Shown: one piece after another, positions 9,631 through 20,261 of the stretch
Numbering within the stretch: the first letter of the stretch is position 1
How the letters are laid out: each line of letters begins with the position of its first letter
Assembly (NCBI GenBank): GCA_944472155.2
Contig: OX235273.1
Location: forward strand, 9,521,204-9,585,203
Length of the DNA: 64,000 nt
From: Trichobilharzia szidati
Taxonomy: Eukaryota; Platyhelminthes; Trematoda; Strigeidida; Schistosomatidae
Direction of reading: 5' to 3'
Position numbers and translations under genes: made by a program
The notes under the pieces: model-generated
Told to the model about the DNA's origin: nothing
Seen by the model: the letters and a program-made list of their open reading frames with translations, nothing else
Databases searched by the model: none

Positions 9631-10570
9631 TGGGCGCAGTTTATGGTGCTTTATTCATGTTGTATAAATCCTGATACAGTTGTAACTAACTCTCAGTGAA
9701 TATTGTGTGTAATATATATGCGTACATGTAATTTCCATTCACTCGTCAAATAATAATCGATCGATGCGATAATCCGAAAGAGAATACAAAACACGAGGGT
9801 GGGCTACTTATAACGGCAAGTTATCATTTTGAGGATACCATCAGAAAATAACGGATCATCAAGTTGGAATAAATCAAGTGGTTTCTCTTTTTTTTCAGTA
9901 AATATACCATATAGGATGATATTTATGATGATAACGTCCCACAATCAACAACATGAACCAACTATACACAAAATACACGATAGAACAATTCTGATCTAGA
10001 GAATTTTATGAGCACGCACGCACACACAAGGTTATTATTATTTTGTGTGCTCGCCTGCCTGTATGCCAATGTGTGCGTGTGTGTCTCTAAGTGAGTGCGT
10101 GCGTACGTACGAGCCTGTGTCTATCTATTACGCTCGAGTGAATCTGCTCATCAGAAGACACTTTATTATTATTGAGCAATTATGATGCGCTATTGGTTGT
10201 GCTTGTGTGTGTGTGTGTGTGTGTATGCTATTGTGGGCACACACAAACAAATATATACACACACGCACATACACACACTATTTGTCCATCAAGAAATTTA
10301 CTGGCCACCCCAACAATAAAAATCTTCATCAACATTGTGCAGTCGTCTCACTCATACAGACGCACACTCAGACACACGCACAATGGCACAAGCAGAGCAC
10401 CATACCAACACCACCACATGAAGAGCAGCAATTCAATAATAAAATTTAAGTAATTGCTTTTTCTGATAAAAACACATACTCAAAAGAATTGAAGACAAAT
10501 AAACGGATAGACAAGCCAACAATTATTGGATTGAAATGAGAATCAAAATAAGATAAAATGATAAAGATAG
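9631..10570 (-). promoter_or_regulatory. Upstream region of the HTH gene
   Basis: There is no protein-like frame here. It contains A/T-rich sequence and several CA/GT-rich stretches: about 10012-10028, 10073-10085, 10203-10224 (GT run) and 10257-10280. It should hold the 5' UTR and promoter, but no convincing core promoter can be picked by eye. Confidence 0.35.
10203..10224 (+). repeat. GT microsatellite
   Basis: About ten GT units, with CA-rich patches close by on the same strand (10238-10285), so the transcript could fold. It accounts for spurious cysteine/valine-rich frames here. Confidence 0.85.
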
Positions 10571-10579
10571 CACTATGAA

Positions 10580-10580
<1 letters not shown>

Positions 10581-10630
<50 letters not shown>
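10581..10630 (+). repeat. AT dinucleotide microsatellite
   Basis: Uninterrupted (AT)n of about 25 units. The following 10640-10975 shows nothing recognisable. Confidence 0.95.
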
Positions 10631-10633
<3 letters not shown>

Positions 10634-10975
10634 ATAAACGCGTGCTGTCGAACAAGCCAATGGGAAGTGAGGAAGGAATAATAATAATAACTTTTGTCAT
10701 AAAGCATAATCAAAAACCACTGTCTGACCCTATGAGGTGAAGATATATTTATATACTCATCGAAATTTACTCATTGCTATCAAGTATCCTTTTCTTTAGT
10801 AATCAAAATAAAGAGTATAAAACTTGGGCACTGTGGTGATGAAATAAGACAGATAGAAGAAGAGCTGGTTGGTGTCAAATAACTAACTATCCTATCCAAA
10901 AGTAAAATGAAAATAATGGGGAATAATAGCAGTGATAACATATATAAGAGAGAATATACGGCATCTACTGTTATA

Positions 10976-11770
10976 CCATACAAGGAGGGGACATCTGAAA
11001 CTCTCCCTACGTAGTAGGATTCTTAAAAAAGCATGAATTAGGATGGCATTCAAATAGGTTAAAGGACCCTGTTGACCCAATTAGACAAAATAATATAATT
11101 TAAAAAATACCCTGCAATGACTGTGAGGTCAACTACATAGGTCAAACTAGTAGGTCAGGGGTAGTCAGATTGTCGAAACATAACAATTTAGCTAAGGTAA
11201 GAATGAGTAATTTAGAAAAAAGCTCAGCAATTGCACTGCATGCATTAACACATAACCATACAATAGCATGGTGTGAGAGAGTTAAAATTCTAAGAAGTAA
11301 TCTAGGTAGGTGGAGAGGGAGGTTGATTACTGAATCCTGCCTGGATCATCGAGTCTACACCCAACACATGCAATAGGAATGACTCAATGCAAATACCAGA
11401 AATATGGAAGATATTATTACCACCAGCCAGCCAAATCAGAGGAGGATAATAAATAATCTCAAAATTCCATTTCAATTCAAACACATCAAAACATTCGAAC
11501 AAGTAACTTATTATGACTATAAAAACACTCGTCTTATTTCCTATCTGATTGTATTTGATTGATAACACTCATATTACTATTGTTTCTGAATGTACATTAT
11601 CCCATATTGATTTTTATTCAAATGTCTAATCAGTTTTTACTCATGTACATAAATGAAGGAAAAAGTTGTGTGAGTAGCTTGATATGATTATGAGTAGCAA
11701 TAATTTGTGCTTAAAACGTGGTCATCAGTTAATATTACTGTATAACAACACTGTGTGATTTTGTTAAAAT
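10976..11770 (+). mobile_element. PLE-D endonuclease and 3' UTR
   Basis: With one shift near 11165, 11090-11340 encodes a GIY-YIG-type endonuclease. A CEVNYIGQTSRSG motif (the YIG-equivalent, then R) is followed by SKHNNLAKVRM, IALHALTHNHTI and RWRGRLITESCL. The sequence ends with the family 3' UTR, including AAAACGTGGTCATCAGTTAA near 11715-11735. This is the reference plus-strand PLE-D copy used for the other fragments. The RT part is missing (5' truncation). Confidence 0.85.
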
Positions 11771-11974
11771 AAAATCTTATCCATAATGGAGTAATCAAAA
11801 TTGTTTGAGTAATATTTCTATAAATAAGACACAAAAAGCTTTGAAATGAAGACAAGAGTAGGACAAGACTGCTGCCTAGGGAGCAAGAAGACTCTAGATT
11901 TGAAATTTGCGCGTGATTTTTGTGTCTAATATCATAAAAACTCGAAGATCTACCGGTGAAAATCAGCAATTAGT

Positions 11975-12240
11975 AGGCTGACGAGACTGGTAGTGAAGAT
12001 AGGATTTCAAGGGAATATGCAAAAGACAGAAGTGATGAAGATGCCTCACCACCACCAACAACAACAACAACAACAATGACAACCGCCAATCACCACTAGT
12101 GGGAGAAATTTGAGTGAAGTCACTTTCTTCCCCTATCTAAGTAGCATCGTTCCAACATCATGTAAATCGAATGCGGGTGTCAAAATCAGCCAGGATTGAA
12201 AAGGCAAGGGAAACCATCACTAATGTGAAATCAGTTGGTA
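11975..12240 (+). mobile_element. LINE-A fragment
   Basis: The translation follows the LINE-A stretch with KTEVMK, a Gln run from (CAA)n at 12056-12076, then a GRNLSEVTFFPYLSSIV-like motif and a degenerate KIS.D.KGKG. It is truncated on both sides. Confidence 0.7.
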
Positions 12241-12389
12241 TATTTATTTGTGTAAATGTGGTGTTATACTGTGTCAAAAGAAAGATAGCTGATGAGGCTG
12301 TGTAACTTCAATGAATCAGATAAGCAAGGGCAAGGTACTATGCATGCTGATGGATGAACAATGTCAGCTGACAGGGATTTAAACTAGAA

Positions 12390-12655
12390 AAGTTAACTCT
12401 GAGCCAAGACAAAACAAAGAAACAAAACTTTTTGAAAACCTGGGAGTACTAGACAGCTGTTTTGTCCTAGCTTGAGACTCTTCAGCAGTACGCACCCCTG
12501 GGGTTCGAATCCACAACCTTCTGATTACAAGGAGATCTAGCTCGTAGACCATTAAGCCACTGGGACCCGATCCAATACTTAGTAATGTGTACAAGCCAGT
12601 GAGGTGCAATCAGTCAAGTGTGAGGATGAATATCCCACCGATGACATTGGTTGGT
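12390..12655 (-). mobile_element. SINE S1, minus-strand copy with near-intact ribozyme core
   Basis: On the minus strand it has a tRNA-like head at about 12570-12495 and hammerhead block 12500-12440. The core reads CTGAAGAG with stem-I partner GTACTG and TAGTAC, but the GAAA box is AAAA. A body piece is at 12590-12655. Confidence 0.75.
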
Positions 12656-12699
12656 TGTCGAGCTAAGTCGCGAATTGCTAGAAGTTAGAATTCATGGGT

Positions 12700-12905
12700 T
12701 GTTCGTTGAATCGGGTCTCAGTGGCTGAATGGTATACGCGCTTGCATCGTAGGTTTGAACCCGCGTGGGTGCGTACTGCCGATGATTCCCAAACTAGGGA
12801 GATGTAACAGCTGTCCAGTACTCTCTGGCTGGTTTTCAATGGTTCTCTAACTGATATCAATCCGTAGTCAAACTAGTAAAAAACAAATTTAATCCTTACA
12901 AACCA
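12700..12905 (+). mobile_element. SINE S1, decayed plus-strand copy
   Basis: tRNA-like segment about 12712-12770, ribozyme remnant 12768-12825 with the core destroyed, and the tail TGGTTCTCTAACTGATATCA at 12840-12860. It is a divergent neighbour of the minus-strand copy, facing it head to head. Confidence 0.7.
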
Positions 12906-13109
12906 ACTCTTAAAAATTAGTATTTTAGGGCCTAAGTTAACACACTACTAGCAAAATATAAGTAGTTCAAAAGTGTTATCCAAGTGCATCAAACAAGTTA
13001 TTTAGTTGATATTTAAACGAATGAAAAATCACGTGTTTTGCAGGACTCAGTATGTCATACTGATGCCTTTTAGAATAACAGAATAGCATTTTTATGTGAT
13101 TTTAGACGA

Positions 13110-13470
13110 TTACATGTCGTAGTGACAGGACTGACTGACAGGTTTCAAACATCGAACTTTGCAAAGAAGTACACCACCAGTCCAACTTGCAACACTCCAT
13201 GTATGTAGCACCCAAAAGAAGGCAAAAGAATAATAACATGGAAAATCATGACAGTTTAGTGGATATGAGATATCTCACAAAGAGTGAATGCATCTACGCC
13301 AGCCATTGAGAACGCCTTACAGCAATTTCACAGACTGCTTTCAGCTGTTTGCTTCATAGAATCCTGAAAATCTCAACCAGTCAGGAAGTCCACACCTCCC
13401 TACGTGGCTGGCCCAAACTAACTGTTAAATATTTCATGAAATGAATGGAATTTTCGGACTGAACACCACT
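13110..13470 (-). mobile_element. LINE-B C-terminus and 3' UTR fragment
   Basis: Reverse-strand translation around 13310-13260 gives NGWRRCIHSL-like residues. The 3' UTR follows, with TGCTACATACATGGAGTG and AAAGTTCGA blocks equivalent to those at 430-520. Confidence 0.6.
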
Positions 13471-13499
13471 AGCTTTTTTTCCAAAGTGACCTTAATGAA

Positions 13500-13808
13500 G
13501 TAGTTGTGTTCTCTGGGCTGGTGGATTAATTGTGAAGCTTTCGTCATCCGTCTAGACAACACCTTCTTAGACGAGCACACTCTCTGATAATTGATGAGAA
13601 AGAAAAAGAAGAAGGAGAAATATCAAACATTACCGAGACTTTCAAGCAACACAACTACCCAAGGAACTTCATCAACAAAATCAACACTGATATAGTCGAA
13701 AACGCATTCCGAAAACATGGACCCCAACATATGATATCAGAAGAGTACTCAATAAACTCGACATTAGTTTTCTTCAAAACATCAGACACACTGCGAAACA
13801 ACCTTGTC
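13500..13808 (+). mobile_element. PLE fragment running into the assembly gap
   Basis: 13620-13808 encodes a PLE linker: FKQHNYPRNFINKI-like, then INSTLVFFKTSDTLRNNLV. The same linker is coded on the minus strand at 23040-22920. The copy is cut by the N run, so its endonuclease may lie in the gap. Confidence 0.75.
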
Positions 13809-14306
13809 NNNNNNNNNNNNNNNNNNNNNNNNNNNNNNNNNNNNNNNNNNNNNNNNNNNNNNNNNNNNNNNNNNNNNNNNNNNNNNNNNNNNNNNNNNNN
13901 NNNNNNNNNNNNNNNNNNNNNNNNNNNNNNNNNNNNNNNNNNNNNNNNNNNNNNNNNNNNNNNNNNNNNNNNNNNNNNNNNNNNNNNNNNNNNNNNNNNN
14001 NNNNNNNNNNNNNNNNNNNNNNNNNNNNNNNNNNNNNNNNNNNNNNNNNNNNNNNNNNNNNNNNNNNNNNNNNNNNNNNNNNNNNNNNNNNNNNNNNNNN
14101 NNNNNNNNNNNNNNNNNNNNNNNNNNNNNNNNNNNNNNNNNNNNNNNNNNNNNNNNNNNNNNNNNNNNNNNNNNNNNNNNNNNNNNNNNNNNNNNNNNNN
14201 NNNNNNNNNNNNNNNNNNNNNNNNNNNNNNNNNNNNNNNNNNNNNNNNNNNNNNNNNNNNNNNNNNNNNNNNNNNNNNNNNNNNNNNNNNNNNNNNNNNN
14301 NNNNNN
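13809..14306. other. Assembly gap (498 N)
   Basis: A run of N. Any open frame across it is artificial. The flank to the left is PLE; the right flank (14307-14750) is AT-rich and unassigned. Confidence 1.
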
Positions 14307-14807
14307 CCAATGGTTGTGTAATCAAAATCACTTCGGAATGAAATGCTGTAACCACCAATGAAATCCACGTAAATCAATCAACACTTGAATATTTTATTGT
14401 TCTCTACTTACCTACTACGTAATCGACTTGAACACACTCACTTATTTCTTAATTACTCTTCACTGTTTTCTAAAATCTTGAATTATGCAAACCACGTGTT
14501 GCAACCATTTCTACCTTTTAATTGTTGTTTGTATTGATTTTCATGGTGAATTATAAACTCAGTTTGACATGCTGTGACTGAGTAATTATTGTTAACAAAT
14601 ATATCAATGCCGGTTTATTTGTAAAGCGTTGTATGTTGTATTAAAAAGGCTATATGTGTATATTAGAGTAGAGCCAGACAAACATCGGAAGAGAGGGAGG
14701 TGAGGATCTAATTTAAAAGAAAACATTTCTTCATACGAATTTGAACACAGATTGATATCAGTTAGAGAACCATTGAAAACCAGCTACGTGGATTACTGGA
14801 CAGCCAT

Positions 14808-14998
14808 GCGTCGGTGGCACAGTGGTTAGGACTCTCGCCGACCATGCACATGGTCCGGGGTTCGATCCCCTGCCGGCGCACACCCGATATCTATGGTCGG
14901 CCTGAATTTGGGCTACCGATATCCACGCTGAAAATTCCACACTTGTACTGAAAATACGGTGTAGAATCAAGCTGTAAATCAAAAAAATAAAAAAAATT
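14808..14998 (+). mobile_element. SINE S5 (tRNA-like head, A-rich tail)
   Basis: 14808-14880 folds as a tRNA cloverleaf. The acceptor GCGTCGG pairs with CCGGCGC; box A is GGCACAGTGGTTAGGAC-like, the T arm GGGGTTCGATCCCC. A 100-bp body with CCGATATC repeats and an A-rich tail (14975-14998) follow. It is inserted in an S1 tail (14750-14805, minus orientation). Sister copies are at 20519 and 42272. Confidence 0.85.
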
Positions 14999-14999
14999 T

Positions 15000-15305
15000 C
15001 ATCGCACTAGTTTGGAAATCATCGGCAATACGAACCGAGGACCTTCCGGTTACAAGAAAAGCTCTATGACGACCATTCAGTCACTGGGACTCGATTCAAT
15101 GACCAACCCATGAATTTCAACTTCTACCAATTCGTGATGCATTTAGCGCGACTGGCGCCAATCAATGTCATTGTTGGGAACTCTATCGTTACACTTGAAT
15201 GGATGGACTTCACTGGTCACGACTTTTCACTAGAATTCCAGGAAACTCTGTCCTGTAGCCAGTATTCACTAGCGAACATCAGATTAATTTTCAAGAGTTT
15301 GGTTT
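15000..15305 (-). mobile_element. SINE S1 5' half
   Basis: Minus-strand copy from the S1 5' end (about 15305, GAAAATTAATCTGATG) through the body to a tRNA-like region (about 15100-15020). It is truncated before the ribozyme by the adjoining S5 insertion. Confidence 0.7.
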
Positions 15306-15314
15306 ATATATTAT

Positions 15315-16450
15315 TATTATTATTATTAATGTTCCCCTGGGTTCCTAGTGGAACATAGGGCTTCAGCTACACGTCTCCACTTACTTCTGTCTTCTGCTGT
15401 ACTTTTCACTTGCATCCATGTTATTCCATACTGTTTCATCTCCTCTTCAAACGATCTCCTCCATGTCACACTTCGACGTCCCACACACCGCTTCCCTTTC
15501 GAGTTCCACTCGAGCGTTGGTCTGACGCACGATGACACCCAGCGGCCTCCTCAGCCAGTGAGTGTCCAATCCATCTCCACTTCCTCCTCCATATTTGTTG
15601 AGAGATTGGTTCTTGTTTTGTTTGTTACCATAGTTTCTTGTTGGTGATTCTTTCCCGCCATCTGATCTTCAGTATAGAGCGGAGACAGTTGTTGATAAAG
15701 GTCTGCAACAGGCTGTTGGAAATATTCTTTGTGACCCGCCAAGTTTCTGATCCGTATTGAAGAACTGACTGACTTGACGTTTGTATTGAAAATCTGAATT
15801 TTGTTGTTGATGCAGGCTGAGTGACGAAGATTTCCAGATTGGTTTCAGGTTGATGAATGTGTTTCTCGCCTTCCCGATTCTCGATTTGACATCTTCGTCC
15901 GTTACTCCTGTAGTTGAGATAATGCTCTCTAGATAAGTGAATGAAGTAACTTCTTTCAAATCCCTCCCGTTGATGGTGATTGGCGCTGGTTGTTGTTGTT
16001 GTTGTTGTTGGGTGATTATTTTCATGACCTCCGTCTTGTCTATGTTCACCTGGAGTCCTGTCTTTGCTGCTTCTTCGACCAGTTTGTCGGTTTTTGCTTG
16101 TAAGTCTTCGATTTTGTGTGACATCAAACATAAATCATCCACGCACGAAATCCAGGTCTTCTAGGTTGTTCACGTCAGTCCAGGATATCCCTGTCTGACG
16201 CATAATCCAGTCCACCACAATTAGGAATATCATTGGTGATAATAGGCACCCTTGTTTGACTCCTGTGTTTACTCCAAACGCCTCACTGAGTTTTCCGTTG
16301 TGAATCAATTGACATGTGCCGTTGTTGTACAGCTGTCGAATAAGGTCGATGAATATTTGTGGTACGCCGTAGTACTTTAGTAGTTTCCAAATTACTTCGC
16401 GGTCAACGCTGTCGAAGGCCTTCTCAAAGTCTATGAAGGAAGTTTAGGTA
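15315..16450 (-). mobile_element. LINE-A (RTE-like), longest C-terminal copy
   Basis: Reads right to left. At about 16440-16400 the RT segment before the catalytic box decodes as a FEKAFDSV-type motif, and at 16300-16240 a GVRQGC.LSP equivalent is recognisable. The catalytic neighbourhood (DDLCLMSHK) is at about 16140 and KTEVMKI at 16030. Then come EVTSFTYLESI, SRIGKARNTF, RWRERITNKKLW and TWRRSFEEE, and at 15350 ALCSTRNPGEH. The tail is an ATT microsatellite at 15310-15330. Several frameshifts make it non-functional. Confidence 0.9.
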
Positions 16451-17040
16451 GAGATTTGATTGCCATTCCATGCTTTGTTCGATGATGATGCTTGGTTTAA
16501 ATAAACAAATCTAATCCTTACATACCAAACTCTTGAAAACATTTCTTCGCTTAATCTTTTTGTCTTCTAAAGATACATAAATGTTCCCCATATTTCACTG
16601 CATTGTGTTGAAATAGTCAGCTAATGACTCCATAGTTAACTCTATTGAAGGCATTTTCTAACTTAATGAAGTGGAGATGCACACCTCAACTCTTCTATCT
16701 GTTTATAAGTAGCAGCACTTAATGCACCACTCTCTTATACAGTTAACTAAACACATGATTCGTCATTTGAATTATTCACACGTACAACTGAATTACGTCA
16801 TGTTAGAAAAACAAACAAACACGTCATACGATGAGACAGACGAAAAATATAAGTGATGGTCTTTTGTGCAGATTTAACTCAACATACAACACGTAACAAA
16901 GTTCACTTTTTGAGATGTCTTTTTTTTGAAATACCGTCAATGAATGGAACCCAAAATTAATCACTGAAGTGCTGGTTCACAGTGATTTGATTGATTTAAA
17001 AAGTTATCATGAAGTGACTTTAGTTGGAGAACTATTGATC
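16451..17040. other. Unassigned AT-rich sequence
   Basis: No protein-like frame, RNA or repeat family was recognised in about 590 bp. Confidence 0.4.
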
Positions 17041-17105
17041 AAAAGACACCTGAAACAGCTGTCCAATACTTCTCTGATTTTCAGCGGTTCCCCTAGAGGA
17101 AGTCA
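17041..17105 (+). mobile_element. SINE S1 tail fragment
   Basis: ACCTGAAACAGCTGTCCAAT-like ribozyme 3' half followed by the S1 tail. Nothing of the head remains. Confidence 0.5.
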
Positions 17106-17164
17106 CTTCTTAATCAATCTTGTAACCTTTGTATGATGTTCATTCTTTTTGCTTATTTTGTTCA

Positions 17165-17768
17165 AAGTAACGTCTGTGACTACAGCATTGGCTGACAGGA
17201 GTTCGAATCTCGTCCTAGCAGACATGAGTTCATTCAAGACTACAGATACGCCTTGCTGACTGACTAGTGAGTGCCAACTAACACGAAATCTAGGTCTAAA
17301 CAGGGCTTCCTGTTGTAACAACAGAAGACAAGAGTCAGGCAACAGATCATTTATTAAGGAAATCAACGCATATTTATATATTTGCATGTACATTATTATG
17401 GATAGTTAAGCGAACAAACACAGTCTTCCGATTGGTTGTTTCTCACGTAAAGTTAATCTTTCATCTCTTTGTGACTGTTTCTTGAATATCAGATCATCTA
17501 TATGTTAACTGTATCCGCCTACGCAAAGTCTGCTGTGGTCGGTTTTGAATCAATCTTTGTTCACATTTTCTCAGGACAAATCTTGGGAACGTAAACATTG
17601 ACGTAAATTACTGTCTACTAATTTGGCTAGTAGACAGCTCTCACCACACTGCGGCCGACTGCCTCCAACCATCTTATACCAACAATTCACAGTGCACCGT
17701 GATGGCCAGCCATCAAGTGGCATGGTGGCCACATTGCAAACTTGACTGATAGAATTCAAGTCACGCAA
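17165..17768 (+). mobile_element. SINE S3 copy split by a solo LTR
   Basis: The S3 head and ribozyme-like block lie at 17190-17314 and the S3 body (GACTGCCTCCAACCATC, then CACCGTGATGGCCAGCC) at 17655-17768. The 334-bp solo LTR lies between. The S3 copy is interrupted again at 17768; its tail resumes at about 19026. Confidence 0.8.
17315..17648 (-). mobile_element. Solo LTR 1
   Basis: 334-bp unit nearly identical to 58665-58997 and related to 61980-62282 and 30086-30332. In sense (minus) orientation it begins TGTGGTGAGAG and ends GTTAC. No internal retrotransposon coding lies next to it, so it is a solo LTR. The flanks have diverged. Confidence 0.85.
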
Positions 17769-17789
17769 TATACACATAAGATCATAGGT

Positions 17790-18021
17790 TTTCTTTCCTT
17801 CAAGTTCCCCAGTGGAACATAGGGCTTCAAGCTAGTGGCTTGAAGTTTCTGTAGCAGTGTTCATTTTACAGGATGGGGTTGCTAGCCTCATGCCCAACCT
17901 TTCGTCTTCACCAGCGTTAATTCTGGCTTAGCGAGGAAAAGAGGTGCGTCGGCCGGGGATCGAACCCCAGACCATGTGCATGGTCGGTGAGCGTCCTAAC
18001 CGCTATGCCACCGTCGCAAAA
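17790..18021 (-). mobile_element. SINE S2 (tRNA-like head, LINE-A-like tail)
   Basis: Minus orientation. The tRNA-like head is at 18021-17945, the same head as S5 (palindromic anticodon arm GACCATGCACATGGTC). The body is at 17940-17850, and the 3' end at 17835-17800 matches the LINE-A terminus (CCCTATGTTCCACTGGGGAAC). Confidence 0.8.
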
Positions 18022-18066
18022 GGCTTCTTAGCCCAGGACCTTCAGCCACTGAGACCGAAAGCCTCA

Positions 18067-18139
18067 CGAGCCTTCCAGGATTCGAACCTGGAATCTCCTG
18101 GCCCGTAGTCAGGCGCGTTTTCTATTACACCACAGGCCC
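18067..18139 (-). tRNA. tRNA-Arg(ACG)-like gene, probably a pseudogene
   Basis: A 73-nt minus-strand sequence folds as a cloverleaf. The acceptor starts GGGCCTG and ends GGCTC plus discriminator G. The D stem is GTGT/ACGC and the anticodon loop CTACGGG gives anticodon ACG. The T arm is CCAGG-TTCGAAT-CCTGG, a perfect 5-bp stem. Faults: the D loop lacks the conserved GG, 7-66 is a G-A mismatch and 31-39 an A-C mismatch. The sequence closely resembles metazoan tRNA-Arg-ACG. It sits between SINE S2 and a foldback element, so it may be a relic carried by a mobile element. Confidence 0.6.
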
Positions 18140-18149
18140 ACGCCTGGTA

Positions 18150-19033
18150 GACGGTTGCAGCAAAGAGAATTTTTTGACGAAGTCATCAACTAGGCGGTAC
18201 ATTCGTGTATTTATGATAAATGGGTGGGAAAGTTCCCAAATAATTTCCAGTCAAGGGTCAAATTAATAAAATTATAATTAGGAATTAAAATGCCATAATA
18301 AGCAGGAGGGGGTGGATAAAACTCAAACAAAGTAGCATCATAATTATTGAGAAGATTGACATATTGTGCAATTGAGGGTTAGAAATGTACAAATAACAAC
18401 AATAGACAGGATGATTAGATAAAAATCTAGTGGGATCATAACTAATGTGAAGAATAATTGTTTGCGCAATTAAGGATTAAATATGTAGAAATAATAGAAT
18501 GACAAAATAGACTGGAATTTCGGATATTCGAATCTGGCATAGCTATCCAAAAGCTGAAACCCACGCTATGTATGCAGAAGAAATACGTCCAGCCCTTGTC
18601 CCTGCCATGGCTATCATAAACAGGTAGTTCTTGCAATAGTAACTATCCCATTGCCTTTCTTATCCAAACTTCCTGTTTATTCATGTTATTTTTAAGTTTT
18701 TCTTAATCCCTATTTACACTATCATATTTTCATATCCGAACTTCCTGTCTATTTTGTCATTTTTTTACTTTTACATTTCTAACCCCCAGTTGCACAATCA
18801 ATGTCAATCTTCTCAGGAATTATTATGCTACTTTGTTTGAGTTTTATCCACCCCCTCCTGCTTATTATGGCATTTTAATTCCTAATTGTAATTTTACTAA
18901 TTTAACCCTTAACGGGAAATTATCCTGGAACTTTCCCACTCATTTATCATAAATACACGAATGTACAGCTACCTAGTTGACGGTGACTTCGTCGAACAGA
19001 AAAGTTGCTTCGCTGCAACCGTCTTTTTGATAG
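18150..19033. mobile_element. Foldback element with ~250-290-bp inverted repeats
   Basis: The left arm 18150-18410 and right arm 18770-19033 are imperfect reverse complements. The shared outer end is AGACGGTTGCAGC(A/G)AAG; shared inner blocks include GCAGGAGGGGGTGGATAAAA and ATAATTCC/ATT. The middle (18420-18760) has no transposase frame. It looks like a non-autonomous terminal-inverted-repeat element. The family is not recognised. Confidence 0.8.
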
Positions 19034-19110
19034 AATTCAGTCTGCATCAAACAAAGGACTAGACACATCACACTAGTTAATGATTAGAGTTCAATCGAAG
19101 ATAATGAATT
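19026..19110 (+). mobile_element. SINE S3 tail, continuation of 17165-17768
   Basis: It begins with GATAGAATTCAG, which also ends the left part at 17756-17768, then continues with the normal S3 tail (GGACTAGACACATCACACTAG). The repeated 12-13 bp is the target duplication of the material between. Confidence 0.75.
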
Positions 19111-19489
19111 TCTATCCTCTTATGTCTTAAGTGAATCAAAGCAAACATAACTGGATTAATGGATGAAGGAATTCAATGTGAAACTTCGATTCTACTCCGC
19201 TGAACTTAAATGGTTATAACGATACTGAGGTGAGGAGTTGGCAACTCAAAGGAATGCCGAATACAGTTGGCTGTTCACCCCCTGCCTCAAAAAAACATCC
19301 ACTTGGTAATATCACATAAGTTAAGACTTTCTTTTGCTAGTGAGAAAAACTGACTGACTGTCTTTCATTTCTAGTTGAAATCCTCTACTCAGTCCTGTCA
19401 ATTATGTTATGTTACTCAATTTATTGAATTTCGTTTCTGTTTATACCTTTATTACGTGATTGTTGCCTGAAGTTTACAATTCTAATGAC

Positions 19490-20130
19490 ATATCTTTAGA
19501 AATAAGAATAGAACCCTGGCACTGTGGTATAGTGTGATTCGATTATTTTATTACTTTTTTTATCATTCCTGTATGTTCTCAGTGGAAAATAAGGCTCCAA
19601 GCTATAGGCTTGAAGTTTTTATTTTCACGGGATGAGGTTGCTAGCCGGCCTCATGCCCAACCTTCCAACGTCTTTAGCAGTCTTATTACTGGCTTAGCGA
19701 GGTAAAGGAGTGCCTGGTCGGCCGGAGATCGAACCCCGAACCACATGCGTGGTTGGTGAGCATTCTGTCGCTTCGCCACCAACGCTGTGTGATTCCATTA
19801 TGCAGAAAATTTATTTTGATAAAGTCTTACAGTGTGCTATACGGTAATATTTACTGATGACGCTTGGAGAAAAATTTATTACTCATAATCACATCGATAT
19901 ACACAGCTATCTAACTTCGTGTATACAATTCCATTATTTTTCATCTCTTGATTTGGCCGGCAGCAATATTTTCCAAATCTGCGGTATTGCTAATGAGTTA
20001 TTCCTATTACATGTGTTAGGTGTAGATCCGATGAACAAAGATTTAGTAGTTTCAGGAGTTATATGCAGCAGATTCCCTTTTTATAGTTCGAATAAAGAAA
20101 GAACGAACATATGTGGAGGATAATGAGAGC
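19490..20130 (-). mobile_element. PLE-D 3' UTR split by SINE S2
   Basis: 19500-19550 and 19790-20090 are the PLE-D 3' UTR in minus orientation, with AACACATGTAATAGGAATAA at about 20020-20001. The S2 copy at 19565-19789 lies inside. TGTGATTC.ATTA is present on both sides of S2, at 19537-19549 and 19790-19802. Confidence 0.75.
19565..19789 (-). mobile_element. SINE S2 inside PLE-D
   Basis: Minus orientation. Head at about 19788-19715, body with GGTTGCTAG, and LINE-A-like 3' end at about 19600-19575. It is flanked by a 13-bp near-perfect duplication. Confidence 0.8.
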
Positions 20131-20228
20131 TCGTTTTTATTTCGTGAATTGATTCTCTTCAACTGCCTACACCCAAAATAAATCAATTTTATGTCACAAA
20201 ATTGTATCTGAACATACCTTTTACAATG
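20096..20228 (-). repeat. Inverted-repeat arm paired with 21636-21770
   Basis: The reverse complement of 21636-21770 aligns with this stretch over about 130 bp, sharing CAACTGCCTACA(C/T)CC and GAACATACCTTTTACAATG. It is the outer arm of a larger foldback structure. Confidence 0.7.
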
Positions 20229-20261
20229 ATCTCAAGTTTAAAATAGAAAGTATAAGCTTTG

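Noticed and set aside
10172..10700. Cys/Val/His- and Tyr/Ile-rich open frames
   Set aside because: They are translations of GT, CA and AT microsatellites with no conserved domain.
13655..14377. Open frames of 185-240 codons across the N run
   Set aside because: They consist of unknown bases; only the flanks are real.
14808..14880. Functional tRNA gene
   Set aside because: The cloverleaf is the head of a multi-copy SINE with body and A-rich tail; the anticodon arm is a 6-bp palindrome with a 4-nt loop.
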